From Fibrobacter sp. (lineage in GTDB: Bacteria; Fibrobacterota; Fibrobacteria; Fibrobacterales; Fibrobacteraceae): a stretch of DNA of 64,000 bases. Numbering within the stretch: the stretch's first letter is position 1; the number at the start of each line of letters is the position of its first letter. The position numbers were made by a program, and so were the translations under genes. The DNA lies in contig JAKSIF010000007.1 in NCBI GenBank assembly GCA_024398965.1, positions 82,588 through 146,587 of the forward strand, written 5' to 3'. The notes beneath the pieces were generated by a model. The model was not told the origin of the DNA. It saw only the letters and a program-made list of their open reading frames with translations, and made no database searches. This document shows positions 35,664-44,687 of this stretch, in pieces.

Positions 35664-37757
35664 ATGACTTTACGCTCGGTAGTTCTTGCTGGCCTTTGCT
35701 CTGCAGGTGCTTTCTTGTTTTCTGGTTGCGATGGCTTTGGGGAAAAGGATTCGATCCTTGCTAAGATCAACGACGAGAAAGTTTTTCAGGAAGACGTCAC
35801 CTATTATTACCAGAACAATGGAACAGCCCTTAAGGTAGAGAAGAATAAGTTCCTTTACGACAACTTTTATGCCAAGGCTGCTCTTGTTTCCAGGGCGTTG
35901 AAGGAATATCCCGACTTGAAGAAAGAGTGGGAAGACTACTATAAGGAAATTGACCCTCGCATTTTAACCATGGTGTACCAGCGTTTCTATGCCATGGAGA
36001 AGATGACCTATAGCGATGAGGAACTGCGTAACTTCTACTACGCAAACCGTAATCTGTTCCCTACGGATACCTTGGGCCAGTATGAGCTTATGCGAGGCGA
36101 GGCTGCCGCAGAATATTACCTCAACAGCCATAAGGATTCCCTGGATAAGTTCTTGGCAGAAATGCTGAAGAATGCCGGTGCTCCCAATGCCGACGATACC
36201 TTGGGACTTCGCAAGCGCTTTGTGCACATGCGACGTCAGGAAATCCGTACTGAATTGAGCGAAAATCTCCTGGAGAAAAACGGCATTCAGATCAATGAAC
36301 TTCCCGCGGTTGATGGGGAGGCCTACTACAATTCCCATAAGTCGGAATACATGACTGTGCCGGGTTATGAACTGTATCATGTAGAGGGAACTGATTCCGC
36401 ATCTCTTGCCGGGATGTTCAAGGAGGGAATCTCTCTGGAACAGTTCAAGCAGCTGGCTGCAACCAAGAGCAAGAATGCAAGTACGGCCAAGGACAGTGGG
36501 TACGTCGGCGTCGTGAAGAAGGATTTCTCCTTGCCCTATGGCATTGGCATGGTTCCGACCTTGTCCTTGGCTCTTGAAGGCAAGGATGCTGGCTTTGTAA
36601 CAGGAGCACTCCGCTCTGAACCCACTGGAATCTTCCATCGTTTCTTCCTGGTCAGGAATGTTCCCGCTGAAGTCAAGCCTTATGACCGCGTTGCCGGTAT
36701 GGTGAAGGCTGATGCTGCATCTGGAGCAATCTTTGAATTGGCTCCTGAATTTGTACTGGTTTCCAAGAATGGCAAGGCTTTGTTGACAGAAAAGGAACTG
36801 TTGGAATTCAAGGCTCGTAATTACGCCAGCTATGGCTACGACAGAAACTTCCATGACCGTTTGGTCAAGATGCTCGCCGACAACATGGCTTACGCCGATG
36901 CCGCCAGGGCCCTTGCACTCAACGAAACCGCAGACTACAGGGCTGTAGTTCGTAGCGCACGAATTGACTTCATTACCGAAAAGTACTTGGATCGCAAGCG
37001 TGGTCTTAAGGATGTGCCGGAAGATACTTTGAAGGCCTGGTACCAGCGTGTCGGTTCTCCCATCCATGTGGGTTACGACTATGAAAAGGCCAAGGATGAC
37101 CTGCGTCTTATTGCCACATTCCCGAAGAATCTTTACGACCATCAGTACAACTTCGGCTACAGGGTGATCTATGCTGGAAAGACTTATGAACAAAGTATTC
37201 CTGCAATCTACCAGAAGCGCGGTGACGAATGGCTTAATTTGTACAGAGCCAGACTGAGTGCCGAGGCTTATAGCACAGCAAAGGTCTCCCTCTACGATAA
37301 TTCCATTCCTGAATTCAAGCCGGAACTGCTGGCCGATGTCATGCTGTCTCGAGTAGACTCCCTTCACAAGGCTGGCAATCTGACTCCGTCTTACAACGGC
37401 TACCGCATGCTGATGTATGCCTACGCCGAGGATGACGAACTGTTCCAGAAGGTTGCCTACGAAATGGCTCAGATCCAGGCCGAAAATGAGGAGTTCCTGG
37501 ATGCGGACGCAGAATACAACGCCTTCTACAAGATGTGGCCCCAGAATGAAAATGCGGAAAAGGCTCTCTTTAGCCGCGGTTTCATCTTGAACGAGAACCT
37601 GGGGATGAACGATGTCGCCCTGGAAGTTTTCAAGGAATTCAACGAAAAGTATCCCAACAGTGAACTGAAGGAGTCGGTGGACTGGCTTGTCAAGAACATC
37701 GAAACCAACGGAAAACTGGCGGAAGACCTGATGAAGAAGATTGAAAGTGCCGAATAG
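35664..37757 (+). CDS. PpiC/SurA-type peptidyl-prolyl isomerase-like lipoprotein
   Basis: The ATG at 35664 follows TTGAGG and starts a lipoprotein signal (FLFSGC, Cys22); an in-frame start at 35490 would place this signal internally. The 697-residue protein has SurA-like N-terminal helices (ILAKINDEKVFQEDVTYYY) and a parvulin-like region (about 230-345; DSGYVGVVKKDFSLPYGIG, FFLVRNV). The helical C-terminus includes a TPR-like stretch (AEYNAFYKMWPQNENAEKAL). Parvulin active-site residues are not clear, so it may be a chaperone without isomerase activity. Divergent from tamB, it fits outer-membrane biogenesis. Confidence 0.75.
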   Translation: MTLRSVVLAGLCSAGAFLFSGCDGFGEKDSILAKINDEKVFQEDVTYYYQNNGTALKVEKNKFLYDNFYAKAALVSRALKEYPDLKKEWEDYYKEIDPRILTMVYQRFYAMEKMTYSDEELRNFYYANRNLFPTDTLGQYELMRGEAAAEYYLNSHKDSLDKFLAEMLKNAGAPNADDTLGLRKRFVHMRRQEIRTELSENLLEKNGIQINELPAVDGEAYYNSHKSEYMTVPGYELYHVEGTDSASLAGMFKEGISLEQFKQLAATKSKNASTAKDSGYVGVVKKDFSLPYGIGMVPTLSLALEGKDAGFVTGALRSEPTGIFHRFFLVRNVPAEVKPYDRVAGMVKADAASGAIFELAPEFVLVSKNGKALLTEKELLEFKARNYASYGYDRNFHDRLVKMLADNMAYADAARALALNETADYRAVVRSARIDFITEKYLDRKRGLKDVPEDTLKAWYQRVGSPIHVGYDYEKAKDDLRLIATFPKNLYDHQYNFGYRVIYAGKTYEQSIPAIYQKRGDEWLNLYRARLSAEAYSTAKVSLYDNSIPEFKPELLADVMLSRVDSLHKAGNLTPSYNGYRMLMYAYAEDDELFQKVAYEMAQIQAENEEFLDADAEYNAFYKMWPQNENAEKALFSRGFILNENLGMNDVALEVFKEFNEKYPNSELKESVDWLVKNIETNGKLAEDLMKKIESAE

Positions 37758-37861
37758 GAGTCTAAAACAGGCGTTTTTGGAATTCAATCTCGATCCGTCA
37801 GTCTAATGAATCTCGACTAAAAACCTATATTTAACTCACTCACAATAAAAGGTGGTATACC

Positions 37862-38314
37862 ATGGAAATGACTTTCGCTATGATCAAGCCCAATGCCGTT
37901 AAGTCCGGTTTGGTTGGTCAGATTATTGCCCGTTACGAAGCTGCAGGCCTCTCTGTCTGCGCTATCAAGATGCATCAGATGTCCAAGAAGGACGCTCGCG
38001 GCTTCTACGCCGAACACGTCAAGAAGCCCTTCTTCCCGGAACTGGAAGCCTACATGACTAAGGGCCCGTCCGTGATGCTCGCTCTGGGTGGCGAAAATGC
38101 AATTGCCAAGGTTCGCGCTATCAATGGTGCTACCAATCCTGCTAAGGCAGAACCGGGTACCCTCCGTTACGACTTTGCTCCTTCCATGACCGAAAACGTT
38201 GTTCACAGCTCTGATAGCCCCAAGAGCGCAAAGCGTGAACTGGATTTCTGGTTCACCAAGAAGGAACGCTACGCCTACGAAGCTGCAAGCAAGAAGGCTT
38301 GCTGCATCCTCTAA
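37862..38314 (+). CDS. ndk: Nucleoside diphosphate kinase
   Basis: The 150-residue protein begins MTFAMIKPNAVKSGLVGQII and has the phospho-acceptor His115 in ENVVHSSDS. The family usually reads NxxHGSD; here Gly is Ser. It balances nucleoside triphosphates. AGGTGG lies upstream of the ATG. A short gap and no clear terminator separate it from the fumarate reductase genes. Confidence 0.96.
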   Translation: MEMTFAMIKPNAVKSGLVGQIIARYEAAGLSVCAIKMHQMSKKDARGFYAEHVKKPFFPELEAYMTKGPSVMLALGGENAIAKVRAINGATNPAKAEPGTLRYDFAPSMTENVVHSSDSPKSAKRELDFWFTKKERYAYEAASKKACCIL

Positions 38315-38379
38315 TGGCAGTTTAAGGTCTAAAAAAGAATTACAAACAAAAAAAGACCCCCTCAAGGAGACACAAAACA

Positions 38380-39216
38380 ATGCAATGGATCATTAAGTAC
38401 CTTACCTCTTCCATTGGTAAGAAACAGATCATGGGATGCTCTGGTGCGTTCCTCGCTCTGTTCATCCTCGTCCACATGTGCGGCAACCTCCAGTTGCTGA
38501 ACTTTGATCAGTCTGCAGCACAGGCATCCTACAATGCCTATACTGAATTCCTGACCAGCTTCAACCCGCTCCACTTCCCGGTAAAGTTGATTTACCTCAT
38601 GGAACTGGGCATGGTTGCTGCATTCGGTCTCCATATCGGTCTCGGCGTTTTGCTGAAGCTCGAAAACAAGAAGGCTCGTGGCGCTGTGGGTTACGAAGTC
38701 AACGCTCGCAAGGGTAACAAGTCCTTCGCTACCTTCACCATGATCTGGACCGGCCTTATCATTCTCGGCTTTGGCATCCAGCATCTCGCTAACCTCAAGT
38801 TCGGTGCTCACTACCTGTACCAAAACGCTGCCGGCGAAATCGTCCGAGACATGTGGCTCACCACCATCGACATGTTTGCTAACCCGGTTTGGACCGTGTT
38901 CTACCTGGTTGCCATGCTCGTTATCGGCATCCACCTGTTCCACGCCATCTCCTCTGCCTTCCAGACCCTCGGTCTTGCTCACCAGAAGTGGACTCCGGTT
39001 GTTGAAGTCCTCGGCATCGTGTACAGCATCGTGATTGCAGTTGGCTTTGCTATCGAAGCTGGTTTCTCCTGCTACATCGCTCACCAGCCGGAAACCGAAG
39101 CTCTCCGCGCCAAGTCTCATGAACTCCAGCAGCAGCTGGAACAGAAGAAGGCTGCTTCCGAAGCTAAGACTTCTTTCGTTGTTCCGTCTGTGGGCATCAT
39201 TTCCACCAACGTTTAA
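38380..39216 (+). CDS. sdhC: Fumarate reductase/succinate dehydrogenase cytochrome b558 subunit
   Basis: The 278-residue protein matches the b558-type single-anchor subunit (start SSIGKKQIMGCSGAFLALF, then LVHMCGNLQLL with a likely haem His). It has about five membrane helices and further His residues (GLHIGLGVLLK, IGIHLFHAIS). A hydrophilic tail of about 45 residues (ALRAKSHELQQQLEQKK) extends beyond the last helix. It anchors the flavoprotein and iron-sulfur subunits and exchanges electrons with menaquinone. In succinate-producing Fibrobacter the complex probably runs as fumarate reductase. AAGGAG precedes the ATG. Confidence 0.93.
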   Translation: MQWIIKYLTSSIGKKQIMGCSGAFLALFILVHMCGNLQLLNFDQSAAQASYNAYTEFLTSFNPLHFPVKLIYLMELGMVAAFGLHIGLGVLLKLENKKARGAVGYEVNARKGNKSFATFTMIWTGLIILGFGIQHLANLKFGAHYLYQNAAGEIVRDMWLTTIDMFANPVWTVFYLVAMLVIGIHLFHAISSAFQTLGLAHQKWTPVVEVLGIVYSIVIAVGFAIEAGFSCYIAHQPETEALRAKSHELQQQLEQKKAASEAKTSFVVPSVGIISTNV

Positions 39217-39231
39217 TGGAGACCATAACAA

Positions 39232-41145
39232 ATGATTCTTGATTCTAAAATTCCTGGTGGTTCCATTTCCGAAAAGTGGACCAAGCATAAGTTTGAATTG
39301 AAGCTCGTGAACCCCGCCAACAAGCGTAAGTTCACCGTTCTCGTGGTGGGTACCGGTCTTGCTGGTGCATCCGCTGCAGCTTCCCTCGCAGAACTGGGCT
39401 ACAATGTTAAGTCCTTCTGCATTCAGGACTCTCCCCGTCGTGCTCACTCCATTGCTGCCCAGGGTGGTATCAATGCTGCTAAGAGCTATAAGAACGATGG
39501 TGACTCCGTCTATCGTCTTTTCTACGATACCGTTAAGGGCGGTGACTTCCGCGCTCGCGAAGCCAACGTTCATCGTCTCGCCGAAAACTCCAACCTGATC
39601 ATCGACCAGTGCGTCGCTCAGGGTGTTCCCTTCGGTCGTGAATACGGTGGCCTTCTGGACAACCGTTCCTTCGGTGGTACCCAGGTTTCTCGTACCTTCT
39701 ACGCCCGCGGTCAGACCGGTCAGCAGCTCCTCCTCGGTGCATACCAGGCTCTCATGCGCCAGGTTGCAGCAGGCAAGGTAACTCTCCTTCCGCGTCGTGA
39801 AATGATGGACCTCGTGGTTGTCGACGGTAAGGCTCGCGGTATCATCGTTCGTAACCTCGTTACTGGCGAACTGGAAAGCCACGTTGGCGACGCAGTCTGC
39901 CTTTGCACCGGTGGTTATGGTAACGTCTACTACCTGTCCACCAACGCTCAGGGTTCCAACGTTACTGCAGCATTCCGCGCTTACAAGAAGGGTGCAGCAT
40001 TTGCTAACCCCTGCTACACTCAGATTCACCCGACTTGCTTGCCCCGTCATGGAGACCTGCAGTCCAAGCTGACTTTGATGTCTGAATCTCTCCGTAACGA
40101 TGGTCGTATTTGGGTTCCTCGTAAGCCCGGCGACAAGCGTTCTCCGGACCAGATTCCTGAAAACGAACGTTACTACTACCTCGAAGAAAAGTACCCCAGC
40201 TTCGGTAACCTCGTTCCTCGTGACGTGGCTTCCCGTAATGCTAAGCAGGTTTGCGACGCCGGCATGGGCGTAGGCAACACCGGCCTTGCAGTTTACCTGG
40301 ACTTCGCCGACGCTATCAAGCGCATGGGCGTTGCAGGCGTTTCTGCTAAGTATGGTAACCTCTTCCAGATGTACGAAAAGATCGTTGACGAAGACCCGTA
40401 CAAGGTTCCGATGCGCATCTTCCCGGCAATCCACTACACCATGGGTGGTCTGTGGGTTGACTACGATTTGATGTCCACCATCCCGGGCTGCTTCGTTCTC
40501 GGTGAAGCTAACTTCTCTGACCACGGTGCTAACCGTCTCGGCGCATCTGCTCTTATGCAGGGCCTTTCCGATGGTTACTTCGTGATTCCGTTCACCATCG
40601 GTGGCTACTTCGCAGGCACCAAGCTGGAAAAGGTTTCCGAATCTGATCCTGCTTTCGAAGACTGCAAGAAGCAGACCGCAGAAAAGATTTCCAAGCTCCT
40701 CTCCATCAAGGGGCACCGCACTGTTAACGATATCCATCGTCAGCTCGGTAACATCATGTGGGAATACGTTGGCATGGCCCGTAACAAGGCTGGCCTCGAA
40801 AAGGCTCTCCAGGAAATCCCCGCACTCCGCGAAGAATTCTACCAGAACGTCAATGTCGTCGGTTCCGAAGGTTCCTTCAACCAGAACCTGGAACGTGCCG
40901 GCCGTCTGGCTGACTTCCTCGAATTCGCAGAAGTCCTCACCCTCGACGCCCTCCACCGTGAAGAATCTTGCGGCGGTCACTTCCGTGAAGAAAGCCAGAC
41001 CGAAGAAGGCGAAGCAAAGCGTGATGACGAAAACTTCTGCTACGTCGGTGCTTGGGAATACAAGGGCGACAATGTTAAGCCCGAACTCCACAAGGAACCG
41101 CTTACATTCGATAACGTCCACCTCGTTACTAGGAGCTACAAATAA
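39232..41145 (+). CDS. sdhA: Fumarate reductase/succinate dehydrogenase flavoprotein subunit
   Basis: The 637-residue protein has the FAD-binding [20 protein letters not shown], the [15 protein letters not shown] block with the His expected to hold FAD covalently, [15 protein letters not shown], and [12 protein letters not shown] with [17 protein letters not shown]. It catalyses interconversion of fumarate and succinate on the cytoplasmic side. It lies 15 bases after sdhC and overlaps sdhB by one base (TAATG), indicating tight coupling. Confidence 0.96.
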   Translation: MILDSKIPGGSISEKWTKHKFELKLVNPANKRKFTVLVVGTGLAGASAAASLAELGYNVKSFCIQDSPRRAHSIAAQGGINAAKSYKNDGDSVYRLFYDTVKGGDFRAREANVHRLAENSNLIIDQCVAQGVPFGREYGGLLDNRSFGGTQVSRTFYARGQTGQQLLLGAYQALMRQVAAGKVTLLPRREMMDLVVVDGKARGIIVRNLVTGELESHVGDAVCLCTGGYGNVYYLSTNAQGSNVTAAFRAYKKGAAFANPCYTQIHPTCLPRHGDLQSKLTLMSESLRNDGRIWVPRKPGDKRSPDQIPENERYYYLEEKYPSFGNLVPRDVASRNAKQVCDAGMGVGNTGLAVYLDFADAIKRMGVAGVSAKYGNLFQMYEKIVDEDPYKVPMRIFPAIHYTMGGLWVDYDLMSTIPGCFVLGEANFSDHGANRLGASALMQGLSDGYFVIPFTIGGYFAGTKLEKVSESDPAFEDCKKQTAEKISKLLSIKGHRTVNDIHRQLGNIMWEYVGMARNKAGLEKALQEIPALREEFYQNVNVVGSEGSFNQNLERAGRLADFLEFAEVLTLDALHREESCGGHFREESQTEEGEAKRDDENFCYVGAWEYKGDNVKPELHKEPLTFDNVHLVTRSYK

Positions 41146-41927
41146 TGAGCAACGGCAACATGAATTTGACTTTGAAGATTTGGCGTCAGAAGGACTCCAA
41201 GACCAAGGGACAGTTCGAAACTGTCAAGATCAGCGACATTTCTCCCGACATGTCCTTCCTGGAAATGCTGGACATTGTCAACGAAGAACAGATGAAGCAG
41301 GGCAAGGAAGGCTTTGCATTCGACCACGACTGCCGCGAAGGCATTTGCGGTATGTGCTCTCTGGTCATCAACGGTATGCCCCATGGTCCCGACCACGGCA
41401 TCACCACTTGCCAGCTGCACATGCGTAAGTTCAAGGATGGCGATACCATCGTGATCGAACCGTGGCGCGCTGCCGCATTCCCGGTTATCCGTGACTGCGC
41501 TGTGGACCGTTCCGCATTCGACCGCATCATCGCTGCTGGCGGCTACGTTTCCGTCAACACCGGTGCCGCTCCCGAAGCTTCCGTGATCCCCGTTCCCAAG
41601 GCTGATGCAGACCGCGCATTCGACGCTGCTGCTTGCGTTGGTTGCGGTGCTTGCGTTGCTGCATGTAAGAACGCTTCCGCTATGCTCTTCGTCTCTGCTA
41701 AGGTTTCTCACCTCAGCTTCTTGCCCCAGGGCAAGGTCGAAGCCAAGAAGCGCGTGCTCGCTATGGTGGCACAGATGGACAAGGAAGGCTTTGGTAACTG
41801 CACCAACCTTTACGAATGCCAGGCTGCTTGCCCGAAGGGTATCACCGTGGATTACATCGCCAAGATGAACCGCGAATACCTCATGGCAACCGCTACCTAC
41901 GCTGAAAAGGTTTATGGTAAGGACTAA
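41145..41927 (+). CDS. sdhB: Fumarate reductase/succinate dehydrogenase iron-sulfur subunit
   Basis: The 260-residue protein has a plant-type [2Fe-2S] site ([20 protein letters not shown], with TTCQLHM) and two bacterial ferredoxin-like sites ([15 protein letters not shown] and [15 protein letters not shown]) for [4Fe-4S] and [3Fe-4S] clusters. It links flavin to haem. It is the last gene of the set and is followed by a strong terminator. Confidence 0.96.
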   Translation: MSNGNMNLTLKIWRQKDSKTKGQFETVKISDISPDMSFLEMLDIVNEEQMKQGKEGFAFDHDCREGICGMCSLVINGMPHGPDHGITTCQLHMRKFKDGDTIVIEPWRAAAFPVIRDCAVDRSAFDRIIAAGGYVSVNTGAAPEASVIPVPKADADRAFDAAACVGCGACVAACKNASAMLFVSAKVSHLSFLPQGKVEAKKRVLAMVAQMDKEGFGNCTNLYECQAACPKGITVDYIAKMNREYLMATATYAEKVYGKD

Positions 41928-41955
41928 TTAGTCCTCCCTAGCCTAAAAAGCTTAA

Positions 41956-41997
41956 AGAACTCCGTTCGGGTAAACTCCGGGCGGGGTTCTTTTTTTT
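41956..41997 (+). terminator. Terminator of the fumarate reductase operon
   Basis: AGAACTCCGTTCGG (41956-41969) pairs with CCGGGCGGGGTTCT (41977-41990) over 14 pairs, three of them G-U, with a seven-base loop and a long T-run. Confidence 0.92.
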
Positions 41998-42064
41998 GTG
42001 GGGTGTGATAATTAGTTGTTTTGCGTTGCTGGCAAAATAGGTGAAATTTTAGATATATTTGTAT

Positions 42065-42078
42065 GTGACGTACGTCAC
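42065..42078. promoter_or_regulatory. 14-base palindrome GTGACGTACGTCAC
   Basis: The site is a perfect palindrome about 50 bases upstream of the lipoprotein start at 42127. It lies close after AT-rich TATATTTG (from about 42055), so it would sit near a transcription start. A dimeric regulator is likely; which one is unknown. Confidence 0.5.
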
Positions 42079-42126
42079 GTGCCCATATGCTTTGCGGGCT
42101 GAACGGATGGTGTTGGAGGTTTGATT

Positions 42127-43020
42127 ATGATGAAGAAGGTTTGCGGATTATTCGCTGGAATCGTGCTTGCGCTTGTGTGCGGCGGATTTGCGGGGTGCAG
42201 CGACGATGTGACATATCAACTGTCTGAAAATTGGATAAATGCCGAAGTTGTGGGGTTCATTGATGATTCGCTTGTAATGGTAGAGGATTACCGGTATTGG
42301 TATGAATTTAGAGAGTCGTGGAATGGCGCTTATTCTGAAGATTCTGGATGTGAAAATACGCGGCTTTGTGTTTACAATTATCGGGTTCAAGAGGATGGGC
42401 CAAGATCGTGTGATACCTCAATTGGTTACGCAGGTTATAGTGGGCAACTTACTGATTCTGTAGTTTGGTACGGAATTTTTGGTTCGCGCAGCTCGTTGCA
42501 ATTGTGGAAAGTCGGCGAAAACGGTAGGAAACATTACAGCCTTGATGTCGTTAATGATGGGTGTGGCGTTGGCTTTGATGGTGCGCGTGCGCATGAGTGG
42601 CTTGATGGAAAGTTTATCGTAATCGGAAAACAGTCGCTGTCTGCGGGTAATGACAGTTGTCAGTATGCGGTATTGGATACTATGAAAAGAACGCTTACGT
42701 ACAAACGGCTTGATGAAAACTTGAAGTGGATTCAGAAATGCGATGACGTAAGGGCGTGGGGCGAGGATGTGTATTGCTTACAAACGATTCCTAATGCTGA
42801 TCAAATAGGGCATTTGTTGGTAAATGGCGTGGACCAAGGGATGTTGAAAATTAATGCCGCAATCGGTCCGTTTTGGGGGAATATGCTTGAGTTATGGAAT
42901 AACTTATGTGAACTTTCTGATGAAGGAATATTGAAATGTTTGTCTGTTCGTTGGCTTGGTGGTACGGAAAAGGCGAAATTTGTCGATGAAAATGGAAATA
43001 CAATTTATTTGGGAGAATGA
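42127..43020 (+). CDS. Lipoprotein of unknown role
   Basis: The ATG at 42127 has GGAGG (42115-42119) at good distance. The protein of about 297 residues has a lipoprotein signal with lipobox FAGC (Cys24). The rest is rich in Trp, Tyr and paired Cys (CENTRLCVYNYR, CSDDVTYQLSENWINAEVVG), which suggests an oxidised envelope domain of beta structure. No family is recognised. It has a different codon flavour from its neighbours, with many rare-looking codons, so it may be recently acquired or weakly expressed. Confidence 0.7.
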   Translation: MMKKVCGLFAGIVLALVCGGFAGCSDDVTYQLSENWINAEVVGFIDDSLVMVEDYRYWYEFRESWNGAYSEDSGCENTRLCVYNYRVQEDGPRSCDTSIGYAGYSGQLTDSVVWYGIFGSRSSLQLWKVGENGRKHYSLDVVNDGCGVGFDGARAHEWLDGKFIVIGKQSLSAGNDSCQYAVLDTMKRTLTYKRLDENLKWIQKCDDVRAWGEDVYCLQTIPNADQIGHLLVNGVDQGMLKINAAIGPFWGNMLELWNNLCELSDEGILKCLSVRWLGGTEKAKFVDENGNTIYLGE

Positions 43021-43041
43021 TTAAAACGAGGTTGGTTGAAA

Positions 43042-43143
43042 ATGGAAAAACTGCTATTAATCGTGTTATCTTTTGCTATCGGAGGTTGGGCTATACCCAG
43101 GCCCATGGAATGTTTAACGAATTTTTTTGTTTTACATTTTTAA
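43042..43143 (+). CDS. Possible 33-residue hydrophobic peptide
   Basis: An ATG with GAGG ten bases upstream opens a frame of 33 codons starting MEKLLLIVLSFAIGGWAIPR. It lies 21 bases after the lipoprotein stop. It could be a small membrane peptide, a decayed signal sequence or chance. Confidence 0.25.
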   Translation: MEKLLLIVLSFAIGGWAIPRPMECLTNFFVLHF

Positions 43144-43179
43144 CTACATTTACCATTGTAAATTTAAAGGAGTTACACA

Positions 43180-43971
43180 ATGAAATTTTTCACAAAGATT
43201 GCAATGGTTGCCTGCTGTGCCGCCTTTTTGTTCGGCTGCAACGAACAGAAGAATGATAACGCAGCACAGGCTGACGAATCCCTGAACAAGGTGAAGGCTG
43301 CAGGCACTTTCGTGCTTGGCCTCGATGACTCTTTCCCGCCCATGGGCTTCCGCGACAAGGACAACAACATTGTGGGCTTTGACATTGACTTGGCTGCTGA
43401 AGTTTGCGCCCGTCTCGGTGTGACTCTCAAGACTCAGCCCATTTCCTGGGACGCCAAGGAACAGGAACTGAACACTGGCAAGATCGACTGCATCTGGAAC
43501 GGTATGAGTGTTGACTCTGCCCGCGCTGCCGCCATGAACCTGAGCGACGCCTACCTCAAGAATCGCATGATCTTCTCCGTGAAGGACAAGGCTCTTGCTA
43601 ACCTCGCTGCTCTCGCCGGCAAGAAGATTGCCGTGCAGAACGGTTCCACTGCCCAGAAGTTGCTCGAAGCTTCTGACGCTGGCAAGGCTGCCAAGGAAAT
43701 CGTTCCCTTCGACGATAACCAGACCGCTATGATGGACCTGGACAAGGGCGGTGTTGACGCTGTATTCCTGGATGAAATCGTTGCCAAGTACTGGATCGCT
43801 TCTAATGCCAAGGATTTCGTGGTTCTTGAAGAAGGTCTCAGCGATGAAGTCTATGCTATCGGCTTCCGCAAGAAGGACCAGGCTCTCCGCGACGCCGTGA
43901 ACGAAACCATCAAGGCAATGCAGGCCGATGGCAAGTTCGCTGAAATCCAGGCCAAGTGGTTCGGTAAGTAA
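43180..43971 (+). CDS. Polar amino-acid ABC transporter substrate-binding lipoprotein
   Basis: The 263-residue protein has a lipobox LFGC (Cys20) and a family 3 periplasmic-binding fold: GTFVLGLDDSFPPMGFRD, IVGFDIDLAAEVCARLGV, DCIWNGMSVDSARAAAMNLS and a C-terminal KFAEIQAKWFGK. It should capture a polar amino acid, possibly glutamine, cystine or a basic one; specificity is not readable. A dyad ATTTAC-CATT-GTAAAT (43148-43163) lies just before the AAAGGAG ribosome-binding site and may control translation or act as an operator. First gene of a three-gene operon. Confidence 0.93.
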   Translation: MKFFTKIAMVACCAAFLFGCNEQKNDNAAQADESLNKVKAAGTFVLGLDDSFPPMGFRDKDNNIVGFDIDLAAEVCARLGVTLKTQPISWDAKEQELNTGKIDCIWNGMSVDSARAAAMNLSDAYLKNRMIFSVKDKALANLAALAGKKIAVQNGSTAQKLLEASDAGKAAKEIVPFDDNQTAMMDLDKGGVDAVFLDEIVAKYWIASNAKDFVVLEEGLSDEVYAIGFRKKDQALRDAVNETIKAMQADGKFAEIQAKWFGK

Positions 43972-43974
43972 AAA

Positions 43975-44634
43975 ATGTCTGATTTAGCTACTCTTCTGCC
44001 TGTTCTTTGGGGCGGTTTCGTTACCACTCTAGAAATCTTTGGACTGACGCTGTTGTTCTCCATTCCGCTGGGACTCTTGGTCGCAGTGCTGAAGATGAGC
44101 AAGTACCGCGTTGTCCGTTATCCGGTGTCCTTCTACATTTCCGTGATGCGCGGTACACCGCTCTTGCTGCAGATTGTAGCTATCTACTTCGGTTCCTATT
44201 ACCTGAGCGAGTATTCCGGCCTGGGAATTTCCTTTGACCGTTTCCCGGCGGTAGTGGCTGCATTCTCCATCAACTATGCGGCCTACTTTGCTGAAATTTT
44301 CCGCGGTGGCATTCAGGCTATTCCCAAGGGCCAGTACGAAGCGGCTACTATGCTTGGCTTGACCCGCGGCCAGACTTTCTTCCGCATTATCTTGCCTCAG
44401 GTTGTAAAGCAGGTTGTTCCTGCCAGCGCCAACGAAGTCATTACCTTGGTGAAGGATACGTCCCTGGCTCAGGTCATTGCCGTGACGGAACTTTTCTCTC
44501 TGGCTAAAAAGCAGCAGGCTGCCTACGCCAGCATTTATCCGCTGTTTGTGGCTGGCGTGTTCTACTATATCGCAAACCTTTTGCTCAGTTGCCTTTTCGC
44601 CTACGTAGAAAAGAAACTGAACTATTATAAATGA
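43975..44634 (+). CDS. Polar amino-acid ABC transporter permease
   Basis: The 219-residue membrane protein has the HisM/GlnP pattern: LLPVLWGGFVTTLEIFGLTL, YISVMRGTPLLLQI and the ATPase-contact EAA loop YEAATMLGLTRGQTFFRIIL. It starts three bases after the binding-protein stop. It works with the adjacent binding protein and ATPase. Confidence 0.94.
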   Translation: MSDLATLLPVLWGGFVTTLEIFGLTLLFSIPLGLLVAVLKMSKYRVVRYPVSFYISVMRGTPLLLQIVAIYFGSYYLSEYSGLGISFDRFPAVVAAFSINYAAYFAEIFRGGIQAIPKGQYEAATMLGLTRGQTFFRIILPQVVKQVVPASANEVITLVKDTSLAQVIAVTELFSLAKKQQAAYASIYPLFVAGVFYYIANLLLSCLFAYVEKKLNYYK

Positions 44635-44644
44635 TACGTTTCGG

Positions 44645-44675
44645 TGTCATTCTGAACGAAGTGAAGAATCTAGGA
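44645..44675 (+). repeat. Hairpin repeat, TGTCATTCTGAAC variant, within an operon
   Basis: The unit runs from TGTCATTCTGAACG to GAAGAATCTAGGA. Its arms ATTCT and AGAAT pair, matching the layout of the 3073 and 6448 copies with T/A in place of C/G. It fills much of the 53-base gap between the permease and ATPase genes and abuts a heptanucleotide array. Confidence 0.75.
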
Positions 44676-44687
44676 TAAAGGTTAAAG
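44672..44687 (+). repeat. Heptanucleotide pair AGGATAA-AGGTTAA next to a start codon
   Basis: Two 7-base units followed by AG end exactly at the ATG at 44688. The AAAGG in the second unit is well placed to act as ribosome-binding site. The same 16 bases precede the start of the four-helix-bundle gene on the other strand (46800-46816). Confidence 0.75.

Noticed and set aside
38380..41927. Assignment strictly as succinate dehydrogenase rather than fumarate reductase
   Set aside because: Sequence of b558-type enzymes does not fix direction. The symbols sdhCAB are used, with fumarate reduction likely from the lifestyle.
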